From assembly GCA_031259515.1 (NCBI GenBank), contig JAIRLK010000073.1, positions 1 to 6,607 on the forward strand: DNA of 6,607 nt. The letters run 5' to 3'. The translations under genes were made by a program, and so were the position numbers. This document shows, piece by piece, positions 1 to 5,952 of this stretch. The stretch's first letter is position 1. Every line of letters starts with the position of its first letter. Source of the stretch: Treponema sp. (lineage in GTDB: Bacteria > Spirochaetota > Spirochaetia > Treponematales > Breznakiellaceae). The notes under the pieces were generated by a model. It was not told the DNA's origin. It did not search any database and saw only the letters and a program-made list of their open reading frames with translations.

Positions 1-2
1 TT

Positions 3-110
3 TACTGTTTTGGCGATCTTCCACCAGAAAAAGATAAAGAATTATTTAATTTTCAAAATATAACATTTAGGGCTATTGATATTGGTATACGATTTGACTT
101 TTTTCAATAA
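3..110 (+). CDS. C-terminal end of an unknown protein, possibly an outer-membrane beta-barrel
   Basis: This frame is open from the left window edge to a TAA at 108-110, giving 35 residues; the start lies outside the window. The last residues (AIDIGIRFDFFQ) alternate hydrophobic and polar side chains with Ile, Ile, Ile, Phe and Phe on one face, and the chain nearly ends in an aromatic residue. That is the usual look of the last strand of an outer-membrane beta-barrel, the BAM recognition signal. The upstream part (YCFGDLPPEKDKELFNF) resembles a periplasmic turn or loop. The family cannot be named from so little sequence. Base composition is A+T-rich, like the lipoprotein gene at the other end and unlike the gat operon. 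That it is coding is inferred from the coherent translation only. Confidence 0.45.
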   Translation, partial: YCFGDLPPEKDKELFNFQNITFRAIDIGIRFDFFQ

Positions 111-165
111 ATTAAAATAAAATACGCCCGCCATCATATTATTCCAAAAACAAACATTTGAATTG

Positions 166-180
166 AAGGAATTATTCCTT
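166..180. repeat. Short perfect palindrome (AAGGAATTATTCCTT)
   Basis: The arms AAGGAA and TTCCTT flank TTA, so an RNA hairpin of 6 to 7 bp with a tiny loop could form on either strand. It lies between the end of the left-edge gene and the transposase fragment. No T-run follows on the plus strand, so it is a poor terminator candidate. Otherwise 111-204 shows nothing recognisable. Confidence 0.35.
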
Positions 181-204
181 GATATAGATGGCAACTTGCA
201 AACA

Positions 205-492
205 TCAAATCCACAACAAGACCGATATAATAAGCGCCGCCCATATCTGGCTGTATACCGCATTCTCGCTGGTTCCCCAATATGTCTTTATCTTCAGGTT
301 CTGCTTTATCTTTTTGAAGAATAATTCAACCTGCCACCGCCTCTTGTATATCTCCGCTATTTCCTGCGCCCCCATCTCTAAATCGTTGGTAATAAATTCA
401 TACGTATGACGGTATTCCACGTCATAATACTTGATCTTCATCGGTTTGGGATAATTCTTTTTGGTTTTCGCCCCCGTCAACTGTATATATTT
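205..492 (-). pseudogene. IS4-family transposase, internal/C-terminal fragment
   Basis: About 95 codons are open on the minus strand, ending in TGA at 207-205. The fragment holds the complete IS4 signature Y-(2)-R-(3)-E-(6)-K in IYKRRWQVELFFKKIKQ, with the Glu being the third acidic residue of the DDE triad. It continues into the family's usual NLKIKTYWGTSENAV...QIWAA stretch. The segment with the first two catalytic Asp residues is missing, and a TGA at 495-493 closes the frame on its 5' side. The C-terminal tail expected after the QIW helix is also missing. The fragment therefore cannot be an active transposase. The first possible start is a TTG at 480-478, inside the conserved LTGAKTKKNYP segment, so it is not a real gene start. 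Family assignment is firm; the exact IS is unknown. Confidence 0.85.
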
Positions 493-496
493 TCAT
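422..496 (-). other. 24-codon mini-ORF with a strong ribosome binding site at the IS4 junction
   Basis: On the minus strand GGAGG (507-503) stands 6 bases before an ATG (496-494). That ATG opens a 24-codon frame beginning MKIYTVDGGENQKEL and ending TGA at 424-422. Most of it overlaps the transposase fragment in another frame, so only the first few codons may be native. A still shorter frame (MKIDILEV, 524-498) ends one base before this ATG. The arrangement looks like the beginning of a gene cut off by the insertion-sequence fragment. Whether it is translated cannot be told from sequence. Confidence 0.25.
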
Positions 497-560
497 TTTA
501 TACCTCCAAAATATCAATTTTCATATCTTTCCCGTATAATAAGCCTAGCACATCACCCCC

Positions 561-605
561 AAAAAACACAAATTTTTCGTGGGACCTTGAACCAGACAAG
601 GCCCC
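561..605 (-). terminator. Probable rho-independent terminator of the gat-aspS operon
   Basis: Just 13 bases after the aspS stop codon the minus strand reads GGGGCCTTG, a 7-base loop (TCTGGTT), then CAAGGTCCC. The nine pairs are complete in RNA, with one G-U wobble. The hairpin (605-581) is followed by ACGAAAAATTTGTG and a run of six T (566-561). The T-run is about 14 bases from the stem, further than in a textbook terminator, so it may be of moderate strength. Placement directly after the last gene of the operon supports the call. Confidence 0.6.
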
Positions 606-618
606 GCACTGTAAACTC

Positions 619-1968
619 CTACGGTTCAACCCGCTTTCTGTCCCGGGGGAAAAGGCTTGCCTCTTTGACGTTTGCCAAACCCAGAATCTTTTGGGTAAGC
701 CGTTCACAGCCCACCGCAAACCCGCCGTGGGGAGGGCAGCCGTACTTGAGAAGCGACAGATACCCGGTAAAATCCCCGGGCTTTAGGCCGAATTTGGGGA
801 GGGTCTCCAAGAAGACATTGTAATCATGCTGGCGGCGTCCGCCGGTGGTGATCTCCAGGCCCCGGAACAGGGTGTCGAAACTCATGGTCAGCGCTCCCGA
901 TCCGCCCGCGCCGGCATCCAGGGGATAGGTATAGAAGGGCCGGTAGCGCCGGGGGAATTCGTTGACAAACGCCAGTTCTATCCCGTATTCTCGGCCGGCC
1001 CAGGCGCAGATGAGCCGCTCCGCTTCGGGGTTGATGTCGAAGATACGTCCGCCGGAAGAGCCGCCGCTTTTTTTGGCCGCCGCCGCCTCGTCATTGGCGA
1101 TTTTCAGGGCTTCCTCATAAGGCACGATAGGAGCCTTGGCAAGAGAAGACGGTTCCGGTACCGAAGCGTTCCAAAGGGCAAGCTCCCCGGCGTTTTTCCG
1201 CGCCGCCTGGTCAAAAATATGGGCCAAAAGGCCCCGCTCAAGTTCAATCAGGTCTTTTTCCGACTCAATGAACCCCATTTCCACATCCAGCGACACGTAT
1301 TCGTTGAGGTGCCGGGGAGTGTCGTGCTTCTCCGCCCGGTACGCCGGGGCAACCTCGAAGACCCGTTCCAGACCGCTGGCTACCATGACCTCTTTATAGA
1401 ACTGGGGAGACTGGGCAAGGTACACTTTCCGGTCAAAATAGTCCACCTCAAAGAGTTCGGTGCCCCCCTCGGTACCGCTCCCCACGATCTTACTGGTCTT
1501 GATCTCCGTAAAGTCCCGGCCCCGCAAATAAGCGGAAAAAGCTTCTATAATAGTAGCCTGAACCTTAAAGATAGCCGTAATCCTGGGATTTCTGAGGGAA
1601 AGGATGCGGTTGTCCAGGATGGTTTCTAGGCCCGTCTTGGCAATGTCGCCGTTTACCTGGTAGGGAAGGTCCGGCGCGGCCCGGCTGATGACCTCCAAGG
1701 AAACCGCCCGGAGTTCCGCCCCGCCGGGGGCCTTCTCATTCAGAGCCGGAACACCCCTAACGCGGATCACCGATTCAGGGGTCAACTTCCCGGCGTCAGC
1801 CAGACTTTCGGACAGGACAATCTGAAGGATGCCGGACCGGTCCCGGAGTACCACAAAGGTAATGCCCCCCAGTTCCCGGATCCGGTGAACCCAGCCGGAA
1901 ACTTCAATTTCAACGCCGGTCTTGTTTTCCGCCGCCGCCTTTATCGCTTCGTTCGCCAAATAGCGCAT
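619..1968 (-). CDS. aspS: Aspartyl-tRNA synthetase, archaeal-type, predicted non-discriminating (aspartate--tRNA(Asp/Asn) ligase)
   Basis: A class II synthetase of 449 residues that attaches Asp to tRNA(Asp) and probably also to tRNA(Asn), the latter feeding GatCAB. The length and lack of the bacterial GAD insertion place it with archaeal-type AspRS; the usual bacterial enzyme has about 590 residues. The N-terminal OB-fold for the anticodon spans roughly residues 18-100. The catalytic domain follows, with QSPQFYKE (186-193), motif 2 (YRAEKHDTPRHLNEY, 210-224) and motif 3 (FAVGCERL, 417-424), ending FPRDRKRVEP. His28 in GWVHRIR and Pro81 in NEKAPGG match the two positions known in Deinococcus AspRS2 to allow tRNA(Asn) recognition; discriminating archaeal enzymes have Trp and Lys there. 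A low-complexity stretch (AAAAKKSGGSSGG, 295-307) is unusual. The ATG is preceded by GGAGG at 1977-1973; the open frame extends further upstream but only inside gatB. It starts 16 bases after gatB and ends in TAG. Confidence 0.93.
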   Translation of the reverse strand: MRYLANEAIKAAAENKTGVEIEVSGWVHRIRELGGITFVVLRDRSGILQIVLSESLADAGKLTPESVIRVRGVPALNEKAPGGAELRAVSLEVISRAAPDLPYQVNGDIAKTGLETILDNRILSLRNPRITAIFKVQATIIEAFSAYLRGRDFTEIKTSKIVGSGTEGGTELFEVDYFDRKVYLAQSPQFYKEVMVASGLERVFEVAPAYRAEKHDTPRHLNEYVSLDVEMGFIESEKDLIELERGLLAHIFDQAARKNAGELALWNASVPEPSSLAKAPIVPYEEALKIANDEAAAAKKSGGSSGGRIFDINPEAERLICAWAGREYGIELAFVNEFPRRYRPFYTYPLDAGAGGSGALTMSFDTLFRGLEITTGGRRQHDYNVFLETLPKFGLKPGDFTGYLSLLKYGCPPHGGFAVGCERLTQKILGLANVKEASLFPRDRKRVEP

Positions 1969-1984
1969 GGATCCTCCGGATTCA

Positions 1985-3484
1985 TTACTTGTTAGCCGCA
2001 GGCTGCGGCGCCTCGATAAGGCGCTTAACCTGTTCCCCGGCAACGCCGGGATCAGCCCGTCCGGCGGTCCGCTCCAGGACCTTGCCGACAAGATAGGCGG
2101 TAAGGGTACGCCGGCGTTTGGGGTTGACGGCCTCCCGGGCTTCCTTAAAGAGAGGCCCTTCATCTTCGTATACCCCTCGGACCGCTTCGGCGATCCGCTC
2201 CGGGTCGGTAAGAAGGTCCCAGCCCCGTTCCCGGATGAGGTCCTCCGGGTCCCGGTCTTCCGCGATAACCGCTTCCAGGGTCTGCTTGGCGTTCTTCCCC
2301 GAAACCTTACGCTGAGCGCTCAAGACAACCAGGGAGGCAAGACGCCTGGGGGTTATCTTGAGGGAGGCAATGGCGGACAGGGGAAGCCCCTCCCGGCTGA
2401 GGATATGCCGTATATCCGACGCAAGCCGGCTGCTGATACGGCTCGCCGCATCGTTTTTTTCAAGGCCGCGCGTTACCGCTTCAGCCACAGCTTCTTCAAA
2501 GTAATCGGCTTCGGCCTTTTCGTCGCAGATAAGGTCCGCAAGCTCGGAGGAAAGGCCATACTCCGCCTCAAAACGCGCGATCCGCTCCTGGGGAAGCTCC
2601 ACCAGCGCGGCCTCCACCGAGGCGAGAAAAGCCGCGTCTGGGGCAAAGACCGGAAGGTCCGGTTCGGGGAAGTAGCGGTAGTCCTGGGCGTTTTCCTTGG
2701 TCCGCATGGGCTCCGTCTGGTCCCGGTTCTCATTCCACAGCCTGGTTTCCTGAACCACCTCTTTACCGGCATCCAGCACCCCCCCCTGACGGACTATTTC
2801 GTAGTTGAGGCCCAAACGCACAAAACGTGAAGAATTGAGGTTCTTGATCTCCACCTTCTTCCCCAGGCCTCTTCCCGGCAGGTTGATGGACACGTTGGCA
2901 TCCGCCCGAAGGGAACCTTCCTCCATGTTACCGTCGCAAACGCCCAGATACCGGACCATGCGGCGGAGCTGGCGTATGAAAAGCTCCGCATCCTCGCCGG
3001 TTTCCATGTCAGGCTCGGTTACAATTTCCAGGAGAGATACCCCAGCGCGGTTGTAGTCCAGCAGGGATACCGTACCGGTGTGGATCATCTTTCCCGCGTC
3101 TTCTTCCAGATGGCATTCCTTGATGCGCACCCGCTTCTTGAGGGGCGCGATCTTGCCGTTCCCTTCCAGGTCCATATAGCCGTTCTGCCCCAAGGGGGAA
3201 GCGAACTGGGAAATCTGGTAGTTTTTGGGCATGTCAGGGTAAAAGTACTGTTTCCGTTCAAACCAGGTCCGTTCCGGAATGCGGCAGTTGAGAGACCGGG
3301 CTACGGTACATCCCATACGCATGGCCTCAATGTTGAGGGAGGGTAGCACGCCGGGATAGCCCATGCAGACCGGGCATATATGGGTGTTGGGTTCGTCCCC
3401 AAAGGCGGAGGGACAGGCGCAAAAGACCTTAGTCCTTGTTAAAAGGTGAATGTGGACTTCAAGTCCTATGAACGACTGGTACAT
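1985..3484 (-). CDS. gatB: Asp/Glu-tRNA amidotransferase subunit B (GatB)
   Basis: GatB binds the mischarged tRNA and activates the aminoacyl side chain by ATP phosphorylation before transamidation in the GatCAB complex. The protein has 499 residues, close to the family norm. It opens with YQSFIGLEVHIHLLT. The four zinc-binding cysteines are Cys22 and Cys24 (FCACP) and Cys37 and Cys40 (ICPVC). The family stretches YFYPDMPKNYQISQ (80-93), HLEEDAGK (125-132), LLDYNRAGVSLLEIVTEPD (141-159) and QETRLW...DYRYFPEPDLP (245-278) are all present. The C-terminal third is the helical, YqeY-like tRNA-binding tail. I chose the ATG at 3484 because GGAG (3494-3491) sits 6 bases upstream; a TTG at 3496 in the same frame would place that site inside the gene. 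The start lies two bases after the full-length gatA stop, so translation is probably coupled to gatA. No internal defects were seen. Confidence 0.95.
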   Translation of the reverse strand: MYQSFIGLEVHIHLLTRTKVFCACPSAFGDEPNTHICPVCMGYPGVLPSLNIEAMRMGCTVARSLNCRIPERTWFERKQYFYPDMPKNYQISQFASPLGQNGYMDLEGNGKIAPLKKRVRIKECHLEEDAGKMIHTGTVSLLDYNRAGVSLLEIVTEPDMETGEDAELFIRQLRRMVRYLGVCDGNMEEGSLRADANVSINLPGRGLGKKVEIKNLNSSRFVRLGLNYEIVRQGGVLDAGKEVVQETRLWNENRDQTEPMRTKENAQDYRYFPEPDLPVFAPDAAFLASVEAALVELPQERIARFEAEYGLSSELADLICDEKAEADYFEEAVAEAVTRGLEKNDAASRISSRLASDIRHILSREGLPLSAIASLKITPRRLASLVVLSAQRKVSGKNAKQTLEAVIAEDRDPEDLIRERGWDLLTDPERIAEAVRGVYEDEGPLFKEAREAVNPKRRRTLTAYLVGKVLERTAGRADPGVAGEQVKRLIEAPQPAANK

Positions 3485-3486
3485 GA

Positions 3487-5058
3487 CTAACTCCAAAAGG
3501 CCCTATACCCTTCCGGGTGGGGAAAGGGATAGGCTTTTTCATAAGTTTCGACAATATCCAGCAGAGTTCCCTCGGCAAAGGCCCGTCCCAAAAGCTGAAC
3601 CCCCACGGGAAGCCCACCCTCCACCCCCACGGGAAAGGCCAGGGCCGGAAGCCCCGCCAGGTTGGCGCAGCAGGTCTAGAGGTCCGCCGCCTTCTGGGTA
3701 AAGGGTGAAAGGCCCGCATCCCCCCGGCCAAAGGCCCTGGTGGGGAACACCGGCATAAGGATAGCGTCGCAGGGCGGCTTGGGACCCGCCGCGCCGCTTG
3801 AAAATTCAACAGCATCTGGTGAGCCATCATCCCCCAGGAACATCTCGAAATTCCGGCGTATCCCGGCCCGGATCCGCTGAGAGCGAAGGTAGTACCGGTC
3901 CTGGAACCCGGAACGGAGTACAAAGGTTCCTAAAAGTATCCTGAGCTTTACCTCGCCGCCGAATCCGGCCTCCCGGGCCTTGTCGATGAGGTCGTCGGGA
4001 TTCTCCGCCCAATCCGGGCGCTGTCCATAACGTATGCCGTCAAACCGGGCCAAGTTGGCGCTGGCCTCGGCGGCGGCGATGGTGTAGTAAGCAGGCACTC
4101 CATATTTAAGGCTGGGGAGTTCCACCTCTATCAGGGTATGGCCCAGGGCGGCAAGCCGTTCCCTGGCAAGGTCAAAGCCCCGGCGCACCTCCGCTTCCAA
4201 CTCTGCGGCCTGGGCGGCGGTCTCCAGGGCCTGCTCTTCCGCAACGGCGCCTGCTTCCCGGGTGGACGCCTCCTGAGCGGCGGCGGCGGCTATGGCCCGG
4301 GCTATGGTCTCGGCGGAAAGCACCCCTATTACCTTGGAGACGTCCCGGCCAGGCGTGGGGCCGCCGTCCTGACCGTACAGGGGCGGCGATGAAGCCGGGG
4401 CATCCCGGCTCGTCTGGTCCATAGGGTCCTTCCCCCGTATGGCGGCAAAAACCGCCCGGCACCGGACCGCAGTGTCCGAGAGTACGCCTATAGTTTCAAG
4501 GCTCGATGCATAGGCCACAAGACCGTACCGAGAAACCGCCCCATAGGTAGGCTTGAGCCCCACCACCCCGCAGAAGGCCGCAGGCTGACGCACCGACCCT
4601 CCGGTGTCCGATCCCAGGGCAAAGGGCGCAAGCCCCGCAGCCACCGCCGCAGCGGAACCCCCGGAAGACCCCCCGGCAACCCGGCTTATATCCCAAGGAT
4701 TGTTGGTCCGCTTGATCCCCGAATTGTCCGTAGAAGACCCCATGCCGAATTCATCCAAATTGGTCTTACCCACAACCACCGCCCCAGCGGCTTCAAGCTT
4801 TCGCACCGCCGTAGCCGTGTAGGGAGACCGCAGTTTCTCCAGGAAGCGGGAACCGCAGCTTAGGGAAAAGCCCCTAACCGCAATGTTGTCCTTTACGGCG
4901 CAAGGAAAATCCCGCAGGGCCGCGGCAAAGGGACTGGCGGCAACGGAAGCGGATGCCGCTTTTTCGCCCGCTTCCAGGTTATATTCAATAAAAGCGCCTA
5001 TTTTTTCTTCCCATTCTTCAAAATATGATGAAAACCCTTCAGGCCTTCTCAATGGCAT
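3487..5058 (-). CDS. gatA: Asp/Glu-tRNA amidotransferase subunit A (GatA), interrupted by an in-frame TAG
   Basis: GatA is the amidase-signature subunit that releases ammonia from Gln (or Asn) for transamidation. The catalytic triad is complete: Lys56 (CAVKDNI), cis-Ser131 (GGSSGGS) and nucleophile Ser155 (GSDTGGSVRQP), with spacing equal to that in the Staphylococcus enzyme (75 and 24 residues). The frame meets TAG at 3678-3676, codon 461. Reading on in the same frame gives TCCANLAGLPALAFPVG, then GLPVGVQLLGRAFAEGTLLD and a normal end at TAG 3489-3487. This is the conserved GatA C-terminus, about 62 residues, so the loss would remove part of the amidase core. The full frame has 523 codons against about 485 in the family; the excess comes from an Ala/Glu-rich insert (about 250-290) and a loop at about 408-428. 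The ATG at 5058 is chosen because GGAGG (5070-5066) lies 7 bases upstream; the ATG at 5082 has no good site. It could be a decayed gene, a readthrough gene or a sequence error. Confidence 0.92.
3676..3678 (-). other. gatA: In-frame amber codon inside gatA
   Basis: The minus strand reads GCG GAC CTC TAG ACC TGC TGC GCC AAC CTG, that is AADL-stop-TCCANL. In alignment with the family motif DILTxPVNLAG the stop replaces a large hydrophobic residue, commonly Leu, Phe or Tyr. A single substitution from TAC, TAT or TTG would create it. No frameshift is involved because the frame is the same on both sides. The bases form TCTAGA. Confidence 0.9.
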
Positions 5059-5134
5059 AACAATTCCTCCAGGACCGCTCATTTCCGGCGGCTCAATTAA
5101 ACGGGTATGGCGGAGTGAGCGGAAAGCCCCGCCC

Positions 5135-5467
5135 TTACAGGACGTTAGGAATCAGGATAAACCGACCATCCCGTTCACCCGCGTTGTCAATCAGATTGGG
5201 GATTTCAGGCTGATTCAAGCCGGTGGAAGCGGTAGTATGGACGTCGGCCCGGAAATAACCGATGCACACGGTCCGGGCATTCGCCCCGGCGGCATCGATC
5301 TCGCGGGAACCGGGAACGGGAAAAGCCGCCGTATCCCCGTCAGCCGCCTGCATAGCGGCGAAAAAGCCCAGCATCTGTTCAAAAGCGGGAAAAGAAGCGG
5401 CCAATTCCCCCTCATCAAGGTTAAGATGCGCCAGTTGGGCGGTTACTTTTAAATCCTCAATATCCAT
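5135..5467 (-). CDS. gatC: Asp/Glu-tRNA amidotransferase subunit C (GatC)
   Basis: GatC is the small belt-like subunit that wraps and stabilises GatA and GatB. The protein has 110 residues from the ATG at 5467, slightly longer than the usual 95-100. Its N-terminal helical pair (MDIEDLKVTAQLAHLNLDE... FPAFEQMLGFFAAM) and the C-terminal extended segment (LIDNAGERDGRFILIPNVL, compare the family ending NAPExxxGxFxVPKV) are typical. Another ATG four codons upstream (5479) would add MILS. Neither start has a Shine-Dalgarno sequence, in contrast to the other three genes of the operon. This gene opens the operon, and 76 bases separate its TAA from the gatA start. No key residue is lost. Confidence 0.88.
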   Translation of the reverse strand: MDIEDLKVTAQLAHLNLDEGELAASFPAFEQMLGFFAAMQAADGDTAAFPVPGSREIDAAGANARTVCIGYFRADVHTTASTGLNQPEIPNLIDNAGERDGRFILIPNVL

Positions 5468-5474
5468 GGATAGA

Positions 5475-5504
5475 ATCATGACATGAACAACTGCGCGATG
5501 TCAA
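5475..5504 (-). promoter_or_regulatory. Possible promoter for the gatCAB-aspS operon, perhaps giving a leaderless transcript
   Basis: A perfect -35 hexamer TTGACA (5504-5499) is followed after 18 bases by CATGAT (5480-5475), which matches the -10 consensus at four of six positions. A start about 7 bases downstream would fall at or next to the ATG at 5467. This would explain why gatC has no ribosome binding site. The -10 match is weak, so this is a tentative call. Confidence 0.4.
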
Positions 5505-5529
5505 GGTGACGCGTTGCCTCAAAATTAAT

Positions 5530-5575
5530 CTAGCCGAAAAGGGGTCAGTTCCTTAAAACCAAAACCTAGCCGAAA
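5530..5575. repeat. Direct repeat CTAGCCGAAA (two copies) at the transposase 3' end
   Basis: CTAGCCGAAA occurs at 5530-5539 and 5566-5575, 36 bases apart. The block between holds GGGGTCAGTTCC, which reads GGAACTGACCCC on the minus strand and resembles the termini of many integrase-type insertion sequences. GCCGAA at 5569-5574 can also pair with TTCGGC at 5585-5590, and a T-rich stretch follows on the minus strand, so a weak terminator for the transposase is possible. Most likely this is the right end of the old insertion sequence; the other end is gone. Confidence 0.4.
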
Positions 5576-5871
5576 TCAGACCGCTTCGGCCTGTCCTGCC
5601 CCCTCACCGGAGGCCTGTTTCTCCTTGTCCTTTTCCCGGTTTATCTTCAAGAGCCGTTCCTCCGCCCGGTTCAACCGGTTGTTCAATTCCACCGGATTAT
5701 CGGCGTTCTTCCGCCGCCTCAGTTCCGCCTTGCTTTCCTCCGACACCTCGGCAGACTCAAGCAGCCACCCGCAGGGTGTCCTGGGACTCTTTTCTTATAG
5801 CGGCCATCCCCCAGCTTCTCCTTATCTACCAGCCGAAAAGACGGATACCAGTAGTTATGCGCAATACGACC
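5576..5871 (-). pseudogene. Integrase-core (DDE) transposase, C-terminal remnant with a frameshift
   Basis: Two minus-strand frames join into one recognisable transposase tail. The upstream frame, from about 5871, reads GRIAHNYWYPSFRLVDKEKL then GDGRYKKRV; the downstream frame reads RTPCGWLLESAEVSEE then SKAELRRRKNADNPVELNNR, and so on to TGA at 5578-5576. Together they match the common pattern NYxxPxxKLVxK...KKxYDxPxTPYxRLLES...LNPVEL...RLLKIN of integrase-core transposases. The break falls near 5775-5795, where the reading frame changes. The catalytic core is absent, and a TAG and a sharp turn to A+T-rich DNA lie just beyond 5871. The element is dead. It sits directly upstream of the gatC promoter and is oriented with the operon. 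Family assignment is from memory of the tail pattern, so the exact IS family (IS481-like or similar) is uncertain. Confidence 0.6.
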
Positions 5872-5902
5872 CTAAATTTTTTTGAATATTTTATGAAAAA
5901 CA

Positions 5903-5931
5903 TTGACAAGATTATAAAGATGCAATAATAT
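5903..5931 (+). promoter_or_regulatory. Sigma-70-type promoter of the lipoprotein gene
   Basis: A perfect -35 hexamer TTGACA (5903-5908) is followed after exactly 17 bases by TAATAT (5926-5931), four of six matches to the -10 consensus. Transcription would start near 5938 and leave a leader of about 15 bases containing the ribosome binding site GAGGAAAG (5943-5950). The promoter starts about 30 bases from the edge of the transposase remnant. Confidence 0.65.
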
Positions 5932-5952
5932 TCTAAATATTAGAGGAAAGAA

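Noticed and set aside
42..263. 73-codon minus-strand frame overlapping the IS4 fragment (MRYTARYGRR...)
   Set aside because: No recognisable domain, no ribosome binding site, and it overlaps the transposase frame. It does not continue the IS4 tail pattern.
535..540. TATAAT on the plus strand as a promoter
   Set aside because: No acceptable -35 lies 16-18 bases upstream, and it would only drive transcription antisense to the operon terminator and aspS.
619..2163. N-terminal extension of aspS by 65 codons up to 2163
   Set aside because: The extra part overlaps the 3' end of gatB and has no relation to AspRS. The ATG at 1968 has GGAGG at proper spacing and gives the normal family start with His28 in register.
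826..2830. Long plus-strand open frames (826-1629, 267 codons; 1967-2830, 287 codons) opposite aspS and gatB
   Set aside because: They lie fully antisense to strongly supported genes, have no recognisable domains, are rich in Arg/Gly/Pro as expected for shadow frames in G+C-rich DNA, and lack good ribosome binding sites.
3487..3678. Pyrrolysine or selenocysteine insertion as an explanation for the gatA stop
   Set aside because: Selenocysteine uses UGA. Pyrrolysine uses UAG, but no pyl genes or methylamine methyltransferases are in view, the residue is not at a catalytic place, and UAG also ends gatA and aspS normally.
5635..5885. Plus-strand frame 5625-5885 (Ser-rich)
   Set aside because: It is antisense to the transposase remnant, whose minus-strand translation matches a known transposase tail; the plus-strand protein is low-complexity Ser/Arg/Phe.
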